From: an uncultured Lachnospiraceae bacterium
Lineage (GTDB): Bacteria > Bacillota > Clostridia > Lachnospirales > Lachnospiraceae
Direction of reading: 5' to 3'
Assembly (NCBI GenBank): GCA_945834545.1
Contig: CAMAHO010000043.1
Location: 1 to 13,347 of the forward strand
DNA: 13,347 nt
Part shown: positions 7,991 to 13,347 of the stretch, one piece after another
How the letters are laid out: every line of letters starts with the position of its first letter
Position numbering within the stretch: position 1 is the stretch's first letter
The notes under the pieces: generated by a model
Databases searched by the model: none
Seen by the model: only the letters and a program-made list of their open reading frames with translations
What the model was told of the DNA's origin: nothing
Translations under genes and position numbers: made by a program

Positions 7991-8623
7991 ATGGGAACAA
8001 ATACCTTAGAAAAGGTAACTGAAAATTACTACGATGTATTAAAGGAAATTGGCAATATCGGAGCCGGGAATGCAATGACTGCCTTGTCTGAAATGCTGCA
8101 GACAAAGGTGGATATGCATGTGCCACAGGTTAGGCTTCTTGAGTTTTGCGATGTTGGCTCCTTGCTTGGAGGAGAAGAACAGATTATGGTGGGTGTTTTC
8201 CTGGGAGTGGAAGGAGACATCTCGGGCAGTATGATGTTTTTGGTCGAGCAAAAGAGCGCGAAACATCTGGTAAACAAGATTATGATGGGAATGGGCTCTG
8301 ACGGGGAAGAATTCACGGAAATGGAGCTTTCAGCCATGCGTGAGCTGGGCAATATCATTACAGGTGCCTATTTGAATTCCCTGTCAACATTAACTAATCT
8401 TGTGATTTACCCCACGCCTCCTGAGCTTACAGTGGATATGGCAGGAGCTATTTTAAGCGTGCCAGCTGTTCAGTTTGGCATATTTGGCGATAAGATTTTG
8501 CTGATTCAATCCCGTTTCTTTGATGAGATAGAGATCGATGGATATTTTATTTTGATTCCGGACCTGGAATCTTACAGCAAGATTTTAGCGTCCCTTGGAC
8601 TACCAGTGGATGGATTGGTATAG
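7991..8623 (+). CDS. cheC: CheY-P phosphatase CheC
   Basis: CheC dephosphorylates CheY-P and binds CheD, giving a third adaptation route in Bacillus-type chemotaxis. Numbered from the ATG at 7991 (210 residues), both phosphatase centres of the CheC/FliY/CheX family are intact. Centre one is D15-x3-E19-x2-N22 within YDVLKEIGN, and centre two is S114-x3-E118-x2-N121 within SAMRELGN. Two active centres and no C-terminal FliN domain separate it from FliY and CheX. The frame also opens at TTG 7958 inside cheW, adding 11 residues. I prefer ATG 7991 because family members start just before the first centre, AAAGG lies nine bases upstream, and the longer form would overlap cheW. The gene is followed by cheD, its usual partner. 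Confidence 0.94.
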   Translation: MGTNTLEKVTENYYDVLKEIGNIGAGNAMTALSEMLQTKVDMHVPQVRLLEFCDVGSLLGGEEQIMVGVFLGVEGDISGSMMFLVEQKSAKHLVNKIMMGMGSDGEEFTEMELSAMRELGNIITGAYLNSLSTLTNLVIYPTPPELTVDMAGAILSVPAVQFGIFGDKILLIQSRFFDEIEIDGYFILIPDLESYSKILASLGLPVDGLV

Positions 8624-8668
8624 CAGTTTGGACACTAGGAAAGTCTTGGATGGGAAAAGAGAAGTAAT

Positions 8669-9157
8669 ATGGGTGAGATAATAAAAGTTGGTATGGCTGA
8701 TTTAAAGACCTGTGTCAGTCCGGATGCAATAACCACATTGGGCTTAGGTTCTTGCATAGGAATTGCAATTGTAGACCCGGTTACGAAAATAGGTGGTTTG
8801 GCGCATATTATGTTGCCGGACAGTACAGCCATCAGAAATAGTCAACAGAATATAGCCAAATTTGCTGATACAGGAATCGCTGAGCTAGTAAATCAGATGA
8901 TAAAGATCGGTGCCAAGAAGGAGCGAATGGTTGCCAAGATAGCCGGTGGTGCTATGATGTTTGCGTTTAAAAGTCAGTCTGACCTCACTATGGTGGGACA
9001 GCGTAATGCGGCAGCAAGCAAACAGAAATTAAAAGAGTTGGGAATACCGCTTCTGGCAGAGGACACAGGAGCGAATTATGGGAGAACCGTGATTTTTTAC
9101 CCTGAAACCGGAGAGTTCCATATAAGAGCAGTTGGAAAAGAGGAAACTATTATATAA
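8669..9157 (+). CDS. cheD: Chemoreceptor glutamine deamidase CheD
   Basis: CheD deamidates specific receptor glutamines and stimulates CheC phosphatase activity. The 162-residue protein shows the active-site order known for the family: Thr23, Cys29 in LGLGSC and His46 in GGLAHIMLP. The conserved C-terminal IPLLAEDTGANYGRTV follows. Length and ends are normal. The start ATG is 45 bases after the cheC stop, the largest gap within the che block. It is preceded by a modest AAGAGAAG purine run close to the codon. It sits in its standard Bacillus/Clostridia position between cheC and the fliA region. Confidence 0.96.
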   Translation: MGEIIKVGMADLKTCVSPDAITTLGLGSCIGIAIVDPVTKIGGLAHIMLPDSTAIRNSQQNIAKFADTGIAELVNQMIKIGAKKERMVAKIAGGAMMFAFKSQSDLTMVGQRNAAASKQKLKELGIPLLAEDTGANYGRTVIFYPETGEFHIRAVGKEETII

Positions 9158-9160
9158 ATT

Positions 9161-9445
9161 ATGAGTAGAAGATACATACCGTTATTGTTTGTCTTAATTT
9201 CTGGTGGTATCACCTGCATCATAACATTTGTAGGTGATATTTCCATATTGCCAAGGTTAATCATTCTTTTTGTTGTCATGGTTATTTTCTACCTTTTTGG
9301 AAGCATGCTGGAGTATTTCCTGAATATGTTTGAGAAGGATATAAAGGAAAAGGAAGAAAAGGAACAAAAAGAGAGAGAAGAACAAGAACAGAGAGAACGA
9401 GAAGAACAAGAAAGGGCACAAGCCGCTGAAACAGAGAAAGAGTAG
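9161..9445 (+). CDS. Small two-helix membrane protein with highly charged coiled tail, unknown function
   Basis: I do not recognise this 94-residue protein by family. Residues about 5-24 and 30-54 are hydrophobic, separated by a short GDISILPR turn, so it is probably a membrane hairpin. The N-terminal MSRR suggests both ends face the cytoplasm. Residues 55-94 are almost all Glu, Lys, Arg and Gln and predict a long charged helix, either a coiled coil or a single alpha-helix. The start lies three bases after the cheD stop with only a distant AGGA (9141-9144), so translation probably depends on coupling to cheD. It precedes fliA by 21 bases, so it is likely co-expressed with the sigma factor. 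No cysteine or enzymatic motif suggests catalysis. A scaffold or regulator of the flagellar or chemotaxis apparatus is only a guess from position. Confidence 0.8.
   Translation: MSRRYIPLLFVLISGGITCIITFVGDISILPRLIILFVVMVIFYLFGSMLEYFLNMFEKDIKEKEEKEQKEREEQEQREREEQERAQAAETEKE
9206..9241 (+). other. RNA hairpin inside the small membrane-protein gene
   Basis: Arms TATCACCTGCA (9208-9218) and TGTAGGTGATA (9229-9239) pair over 11 positions (ten Watson-Crick, one G-U) around a 10-base loop. Two further outer G-U pairs are possible. A smaller competing hairpin, GGTG-GTAT-CACC (9203-9214), uses the same left arm. It lies within coding sequence, so part of the symmetry may be chance. Confidence 0.4.
9375..9422 (+). 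repeat. 24-base tandem repeat in the charged tail
   Basis: GAGAAGAACAAGAA occurs at 9375-9388 and again at 9399-9412, a spacing of exactly 24 bases or eight codons, encoding REEQEQ and then REEQER. The surrounding coding strand is almost purely purine. It looks like an in-frame duplication that lengthened the charged helix. Confidence 0.6.
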
Positions 9446-9466
9446 TTTATGAAGGAGAATAAATAA

Positions 9467-10243
9467 ATGGATGAATCTGCTAGAAAAAAATTACTAGAAG
9501 AATATGCAGCCAAGAAATCTCCTGAGATTCGAGAAAAATTGATTCTGGAATATGCTCCGTTAGTGAAGCTTGTAGCCGGACGATTGAGTATGTATCTGGG
9601 ATACAATGTGGAATATGAGGATTTAGTCAGCTATGGCATATTTGGATTGATTGATGCTATCGATAAATTCGATTATTTAAAGGAAATCAAGTTTGAGACC
9701 TATGCAAGTCTGCGTATACGGGGCTCCATTTTAGACCAGATCAGAAAGATGGATTGGATTCCCAGAACCATTCGTCAAAGACAGAAAAAGATTGATGCTG
9801 TGATTCGGGAAATTGAATCAGAGACAGGTCATCCGGCTACGGATAAAGACATTTCCGAGAAACTTGGGATATCGGAAGATGAATACTATGACTGGCAGTC
9901 TCAAATGAAGGTAACAGGTGTCGTTTCCTTGAATGAGTATATGGAGAACGGCAGCGATGTTTCGCAGGATAGCGGATATCACATATCCTCAAGATTTGAA
10001 AGCCCAGAGGAAAAGATTGAAAAGACTGAACTCAGCAAAATGCTGGCAGAAGCATTGAAATTACTGACTGAGAAGGAGCAAAAAGTTATTACCTTATATT
10101 ATTATGAGGAGCTTACATTAAAGGAAATCAGCGCTGTACTGGAGGTGTCTGAGTCCAGAGTTTCACAGCTCCATACCAGAGCCTTACAAAAAATGAAAGC
10201 GAAGTTAGGGCCATACATGGGTATATTGGATAAGAGTGTATAG
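9467..10243 (+). CDS. fliA: Flagellar sigma factor FliA/SigD
   Basis: This is the alternative sigma factor (sigma-28/WhiG group) that directs late flagellar, motor and chemotaxis transcription. Region 2 spans about 28-103, with EDLVSYGIFGLIDAIDKFD and TYASLRIRGSILDQIRKMDW. The latter is characteristic of FliA and WhiG, whose RGSILDxxRxxDW stretch reads the GCCGATAA-type -10. Region 3 (about 104-150) includes HPATDKDISEKLGI. Region 4 (about 195-250) ends in the helix-turn-helix EISAVLEVSESRVSQLHTRA (220-239). The ribosome site AAGGAG (9452-9457) is nine bases before the ATG. At 258 residues the length is standard. The anti-sigma factor FlgM is not in this window. Stationary or sporulation sigma factors are unlikely given the region 2 signature and the operon. 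Confidence 0.95.
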   Translation: MDESARKKLLEEYAAKKSPEIREKLILEYAPLVKLVAGRLSMYLGYNVEYEDLVSYGIFGLIDAIDKFDYLKEIKFETYASLRIRGSILDQIRKMDWIPRTIRQRQKKIDAVIREIESETGHPATDKDISEKLGISEDEYYDWQSQMKVTGVVSLNEYMENGSDVSQDSGYHISSRFESPEEKIEKTELSKMLAEALKLLTEKEQKVITLYYYEELTLKEISAVLEVSESRVSQLHTRALQKMKAKLGPYMGILDKSV

Positions 10244-10249
10244 AATAGG

Positions 10250-10283
10250 CCATTTCTGATTCTAGTGGTAAGAACAGAAATGG
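10250..10283 (+). other. Intergenic RNA hairpin between fliA and fapA
   Basis: CCATTTCTG (10250-10258) pairs perfectly with CAGAAATGG (10275-10283). The stem continues inside, past a bulged A at 10259, as TTCT (10260-10263) with AGAA (10271-10274), closing a seven-base loop AGTGGTA. No proper T-run follows (TTCTGTGTAT), so it is not a standard intrinsic terminator. It could be a partial attenuator, a processing site or a 3'-end stabiliser for the fliA part of the message. Confidence 0.55.
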
Positions 10284-10313
10284 TTCTGTGTATATAGACC
10301 TTTAATTCATTTT

Positions 10314-10328
10314 GGAGGTGCCAAATTG
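10314..10328 (+). promoter_or_regulatory. Strong ribosome binding site deciding a TTG start for fapA
   Basis: GGAGGTG at 10314-10320 is close to a perfect anti-Shine-Dalgarno match. It lies five bases before TTG 10326, versus 11 and 14 bases before ATG 10332 and ATG 10335. The spacing favours TTG, though either ATG would shorten the protein by only two or three residues. Confidence 0.6.
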
Positions 10329-11921
10329 AGCATGATGAATGGGTATTTTAAACTGGTTTCCCTGCCACAAGGCTTTGGAATTCAGTTGTTCGCTGCAAAA
10401 GAGGGGGGCGAAATGGTTCGTGTTTTGGAAGTAATGAACTATTTGGAGCCTCTGAGCTTAGAATACAATATACAGGACTTAAAAAGACTAATTGAAAGCA
10501 ATCAGGATGCAGTGTTTCCTCTGGGGGAAGGCCTTTGTCCGGTGAGAAATGAAGAGTATGTTATGGAAATCTCCCAGGATGCTATGCTGGTTAAGGTTCG
10601 GTTTTTTCCGCCTTCCTCTACCGGAAAGAGAATGCCTCTTAAGGAGTTCCTGGGAGATTTGACTGCCAGAAATATTACATGGGGCATTCAACACGAATTT
10701 TTGGAGAAACTGTTCAAGTCACAAGGGGTATATTGCAGAGATTTAGTGGTTGCTGTGGGAAAGAACCCAAGGCATGGAACTGACGCAAGGGTGGAGTATT
10801 TCTTCAATACAGATATGCATATTCAGCCTACCATGCGTGAGGATGGTAGTGTTGATTATTTCAATCTAAATGTCATAAATCATGTGAATAAGGGAGATTT
10901 ATTGGCTAAAATCATTCCGGCGGATGAAGGCGAACCGGGAATGAATGTATATGGAAATATCCTAAAACCAAGGGATGTCAAGAAATTGACCTTAAAATTT
11001 GGTAACAATATTCTGTTGTCAGAAGACAGAATGAGCATATATTCCCAGGTTGATGGGCATGTGACCTTGGTGGAGGACAGGGTGTTTGTGTCGGATGTCT
11101 ACCAAATTGAAAACTGTGATTTATCAACCGGTAATGTGGATTTTCAAGGCAGTGTACAGATTAATGGCAATGTGGCAAACAACATGACCGTCAAGGCAAA
11201 GGGAAATGTCATAATTAATGGTGTTGTAGAAGGGGCCCATATTGAAGCTGGTGGAAATATAGTGATTGCCAGAGGCATGAATGGTATGTCGAAAGGGTAT
11301 CTGAAGGCTGGCGGAAACATTATATCCAAGTTCGTTGAGAATGCAACTTTGGAAGCTGAAGGCTATGTGAATACAGAGTCTATTTTACACAGTCGCGTTG
11401 TGGCCGGCACAGATATTACCGTGACCGGACGCAAGGGCTTTATTACGGGAGGCCATGTACAGGCTGCCAATACGGTAACGGTGAAGAATCTTGGCTCAGA
11501 TATGGGAGCATCGACAATAGTGGAAGTTGGTGTCAGACCACAGCTGAAGGCAGAGTATGTGGAGCTACAAAAGAAAGCAAGTGAGATTGTAAAGGAAATC
11601 AAGAATTGCCAGCCTATTATTCAAAACTTTACAGAGAGAAGGAGCAAGGGAGCAAAGTTCTCACCGGACCAAATTAATTATGTCAAAAAGACAGCGGCTA
11701 ACTTGGAACAGAAGAAGGCCGAATTGACACTGGTTAGTGAACAGATGAAAGCGTTGCAAGAGCTTTTACAGTCACAAGGGGTAGCAGCAGTGATTGTGCA
11801 GGGCGTAGTTTGTCCCGGTACAACTATCATAATAGGCGACGTTTCTATGAATGTACAAAATAGCTATAGTTATTGTAAATTTGAGAAGAAGGAAGGCAAT
11901 GTTAAGATTCTGCCTTTATAG
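10326..11921 (+). CDS. fapA: FapA/DUF342-family flagellar assembly protein
   Basis: This is a DUF342 (FapA) protein. Family members occur next to flagellar genes in many Firmicutes and Vibrios, where FapA has been linked to flagellation, but the molecular role is poorly defined. The 531 residues divide into an N-terminal alpha/beta region (about 1-235) containing MREDGSVDYFN and EGEPGMNVYG. A right-handed beta-helix follows (about 240-400), built of short repeats such as INGNV, VKAKGNVIING and IEAGGNIVIARG. Next is a coiled coil (about 407-485) rich in Lys/Glu/Gln, then a short beta tail, PGTTIIIGDVSMNVQNS. There is no signal peptide or membrane segment, so it is cytoplasmic. It is followed by the next gene after eight bases. 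The DUF342 call is firm; the exact function is inferred from context. Confidence 0.88.
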   Translation: MSMMNGYFKLVSLPQGFGIQLFAAKEGGEMVRVLEVMNYLEPLSLEYNIQDLKRLIESNQDAVFPLGEGLCPVRNEEYVMEISQDAMLVKVRFFPPSSTGKRMPLKEFLGDLTARNITWGIQHEFLEKLFKSQGVYCRDLVVAVGKNPRHGTDARVEYFFNTDMHIQPTMREDGSVDYFNLNVINHVNKGDLLAKIIPADEGEPGMNVYGNILKPRDVKKLTLKFGNNILLSEDRMSIYSQVDGHVTLVEDRVFVSDVYQIENCDLSTGNVDFQGSVQINGNVANNMTVKAKGNVIINGVVEGAHIEAGGNIVIARGMNGMSKGYLKAGGNIISKFVENATLEAEGYVNTESILHSRVVAGTDITVTGRKGFITGGHVQAANTVTVKNLGSDMGASTIVEVGVRPQLKAEYVELQKKASEIVKEIKNCQPIIQNFTERRSKGAKFSPDQINYVKKTAANLEQKKAELTLVSEQMKALQELLQSQGVAAVIVQGVVCPGTTIIIGDVSMNVQNSYSYCKFEKKEGNVKILPL

Positions 11922-11929
11922 GAAAGCGT

Positions 11930-12241
11930 ATGGCATTTGGTTCAATTGAATTCACGACAATATCGAGAGCCCAGGATTATAGCAGTGTAAAACAGAATGA
12001 AGACAACCATGCAGCGCTTCAACAAAATCTCATTGGCACCCAGAATGAGAAAACTCAGATGAGGCGAATGCGGGATGTAAATGAAGCGGATAATTCCAGA
12101 TGGACAAACGAGAAGTTTGATGCAAGAGATAAAGGAAAACAACAGTATCAGGGAGATGGTGGTAAGAACAGGCAAAAGAAGGAAACTGTAAAAGATCAGG
12201 TTTTGCCAAAACAACACACCGGCTTTGATATGAAAATTTGA
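11930..12241 (+). CDS. Small hydrophilic, probably disordered protein of unknown function
   Basis: I cannot assign this 103-residue protein to a named family, though I believe similar short proteins follow fapA in related Clostridia; this is memory, not a search. It has no hydrophobic segment or cysteine and is rich in Gln, Asn, Asp, Lys and Arg. It reads as largely disordered, with a possibly conserved N-terminus (MAFGSIEFTTISRAQDYS) and a central stretch near NEKFDARDKGKQQYQGDGGK. The ATG follows the fapA stop by eight bases, and AGGAAA (11920-11925) overlaps that stop. It ends 12 bases before the next start. Conserved spacing and a proper ribosome site argue for a real gene. An adaptor or export-linked role would be speculation. 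Confidence 0.78.
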   Translation: MAFGSIEFTTISRAQDYSSVKQNEDNHAALQQNLIGTQNEKTQMRRMRDVNEADNSRWTNEKFDARDKGKQQYQGDGGKNRQKKETVKDQVLPKQHTGFDMKI

Positions 12242-12253
12242 AAGGAAAAACAG

Positions 12254-12946
12254 ATGGGTGTGATGGAGATAGTGCTTCTAGTGGTGGGGGCGGGTTTATT
12301 TATCGCCAGCTTTTTCCTATCCGACAAGGAACCGGAAAAGACGAAAGCCATACAGAAGCAAGCACTTGCAGAGATAAATCGGCTGGTGGATGAAAAAATG
12401 AATCAGGTTAGAGGGCACATAGACGATGTGGTGGATGAGGCGGTAGCCTATTCCATGGAGAAAACAGAGCGTTCCTTGGAAAGAATTACCAATGAAAAGA
12501 TCATGGCAGTGAACGAATACTCAGATACCGTCCTATCTGAGATTCATCGCAATCATGAAGAGGCTATGTTTTTATACGACATGCTAAATGATAAGCATTC
12601 CAACTTGAAGGATACTATGTCCAAAGCCAGTCAGGCAGCGAAGGAGATTACGGATACCGCCAAAGAAGCAGAGGCTGTGGTAAATACGATGCATAGATTG
12701 TCCGGTAATGCAAATGAACTGTCCATTCCCAAGACATCGGAAGACTCAAGTATACCGACGGAAGAAGAACAGCCTAACAGTGAGAGCAAGCTGCAGCAGG
12801 AGAAGGAAGAAACAGAGTTTGACAACAAGAATGAAAGGGTATTGGAGCTTTACAAACAAGGAAAGAGCCTGGTGGCGATTGCCAAGGACTTAGAAATGGG
12901 AGTTGGCGAAGTAAAGTTGATTATAGACCTGTTTTCAAAGTCGTAA
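12254..12946 (+). CDS. Membrane-anchored coiled-coil protein with C-terminal HTH-like motif (DUF6115-like)
   Basis: A hydrophobic N-terminal segment (about 4-22, MEIVLLVVGAGLFIASFFL) is followed directly by the acidic/basic DKEPEKTK. The protein is probably held in the membrane with its body in the cytoplasm. Residues about 30-150 form a long helical coiled coil. A Glu/Ser/Gln-rich linker (about 150-192) leads to a compact C-terminal motif (194-227), in which GKSLVAIAKDLEMGVGEVKL resembles a helix-turn-helix; this matches what I recall of the DUF6115 family. Bacillus swrB also follows sigD and encodes a single-pass coiled protein that promotes flagellar export, so a similar role is possible. 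AAAGGA (12241-12246) is seven bases before the ATG; ATG 12263 is an alternative start. Anchoring is inferred, and DNA binding is uncertain. Confidence 0.78.
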   Translation: MGVMEIVLLVVGAGLFIASFFLSDKEPEKTKAIQKQALAEINRLVDEKMNQVRGHIDDVVDEAVAYSMEKTERSLERITNEKIMAVNEYSDTVLSEIHRNHEEAMFLYDMLNDKHSNLKDTMSKASQAAKEITDTAKEAEAVVNTMHRLSGNANELSIPKTSEDSSIPTEEEQPNSESKLQQEKEETEFDNKNERVLELYKQGKSLVAIAKDLEMGVGEVKLIIDLFSKS

Positions 12947-12991
12947 TCTGATACTGATTCAGCTGTATAGGGCAGAATAGAGAGCATATTT

Positions 12992-13347
12992 ATGAAATTG
13001 AAGTATTATATCAGAACCTTAGGATTAGGAATCTTTGTAACGGCATTATTGATGGGGTTTGCTACCACACCTAAGAGCAAAGAAGATGTTAACTTGGATG
13101 GCTCTTCGGAGGTGCTGTCCAATCAGGTGTTGTCAGAGGTTGCTTCTACAACTGAGGACAGCAGGGAAACGCAAGAGAATACGGAAGAAGTCAACGAAAA
13201 CAAGGACCAGCCGGAGAGCGAACTGAAGAACGAAACTGGGAACGAATCGGAAAGCGAATCGGAAGAATCCAAGGACGAAACGATAAACGAAGCAGCGAAC
13301 CAGCCGGAGAGCGAATCGGCGAGTGAGTCAGAGAATCAGCAAGAGAG
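12992..13347 (+). CDS. Exported Glu/Ser/Asn-rich protein, 3' end missing
   Basis: The frame from ATG 12992 stays open to the window edge (118 codons), so the gene continues to the right. The N-terminus MKLKYYIRTLGLGIFVTALL has a basic n-region and a hydrophobic core ending near MGFATT, typical of a signal peptide or membrane anchor. There is no lipobox Cys. From about residue 35 the sequence is low-complexity and acidic, dominated by Glu, Ser, Asn, Gln and Thr (for example NESESESEESKDE), like a linker before a surface domain not seen here. A weak AGAGAG (12979-12984) lies seven bases before the ATG, and the start is 45 bases after the previous stop. Function cannot be given. A cell-envelope enzyme or binding protein is possible. 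Confidence 0.72.
   Translation, partial: MKLKYYIRTLGLGIFVTALLMGFATTPKSKEDVNLDGSSEVLSNQVLSEVASTTEDSRETQENTEEVNENKDQPESELKNETGNESESESEESKDETINEAANQPESESASESENQQE
13206..13319 (+). repeat. Short direct repeats in the acidic linker of the exported protein
   Basis: ACCAGCCGGAGAGCGAA occurs twice (13206-13222 and 13299-13315), and CGAATCGGAA recurs with a 12-base period (13243-13252, 13255-13264) with a partial copy at 13312-13319. All copies keep the reading frame and encode Gln-Pro-Glu-Ser-Glu or Glu-Ser-Glu units. This suggests expansion by in-frame duplication. Confidence 0.65.

Noticed and set aside
8484..8492. GGCGATAAG as a sigma-28 -10 element
   Set aside because: There is no TAAA-type -35 at 15-16 bases upstream and it lies inside cheC. 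I found no convincing sigma-28 promoter elsewhere in the window either.
8600..8620. TACCA/TGGTA inverted repeat at the cheC end as a terminator
   Set aside because: The stem is only five pairs within coding sequence with no T-run, and cheD follows closely.
12947..12991. Terminator or promoter between the coiled-coil gene and the exported-protein gene
   Set aside because: ATAC/GTAT and CTGATTCAG are too short and lack a T-run; no -35/-10 pair is convincing.
1..13347. Mobile element, CRISPR, phage or defence genes
   Set aside because: No transposase, integrase, spaced repeat array, terminal inverted repeats or tRNA was seen; gene order and composition are continuous throughout.

Overview
The window is an internal and 3'-proximal stretch of a large flagellar/chemotaxis (fla/che) operon. 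All genes are on the + strand and tightly packed, with most gaps under 50 bases. The gene order flhA-flhF-flhG-(PilZ)-cheB-cheA-cheW-cheC-cheD-(small membrane ORF)-fliA matches the Bacillus/Clostridia fla/che order closely. CheC and CheD, the AT-leaning A/G-rich coding strand, the GGAGG-type ribosome binding sites and the downstream fapA plus DUF6115-like genes point to a motile member of the Clostridia. Lachnospiraceae (Roseburia/Agathobacter/Butyrivibrio-like) is my best guess, from recalled gene content and not from a search.

Layout. Bases 1-1356 hold the 3' two thirds of flhA, the export-gate protein, cut by the window edge. Bases 1358-3493 hold flhF and flhG, the SRP-type GTPase and MinD-type ATPase pair that controls flagellar placement and number. 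Bases 3502-4239 hold a YcgR-like PilZ protein, a likely c-di-GMP brake or sensor. Bases 4272-9157 hold cheB, cheA, cheW, cheC and cheD, which form the signalling core and three adaptation modules: methylesterase, CheY-P phosphatase and receptor deamidase. Bases 9161-9445 hold a small two-helix membrane protein with an extremely charged tail. Bases 9467-10243 hold fliA (sigD), the flagellar sigma factor.

After fliA comes an 82-base gap with a good RNA hairpin, then four less characterised genes: fapA (DUF342), a 103-residue disordered hydrophilic protein, a membrane-anchored coiled-coil protein with a C-terminal HTH-like motif (DUF6115-like, in the position of Bacillus swrB), and the start of an exported Glu/Ser/Asn-rich protein cut off by the right edge.

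How the genes work together. FlhF/FlhG place the basal body and FlhA drives export. CheA/CheW convert receptor state into CheY phosphorylation, while CheB, CheC and CheD tune adaptation. The PilZ protein can couple motility to c-di-GMP, and FliA switches on late flagellar genes. No cheY or cheR is in this window; in the Bacillus order cheY lies upstream of flhA and cheR elsewhere.

Most of the region is standard. I found no convincing wholly new system. The parts least explained by known biology are the small charged membrane protein, the post-fliA gene cluster, two RNA hairpins, and the truncated low-complexity exported protein. No tRNA, rRNA, CRISPR, IS element or clear terminator was seen, and no stretch over 300 bases lacks a gene.
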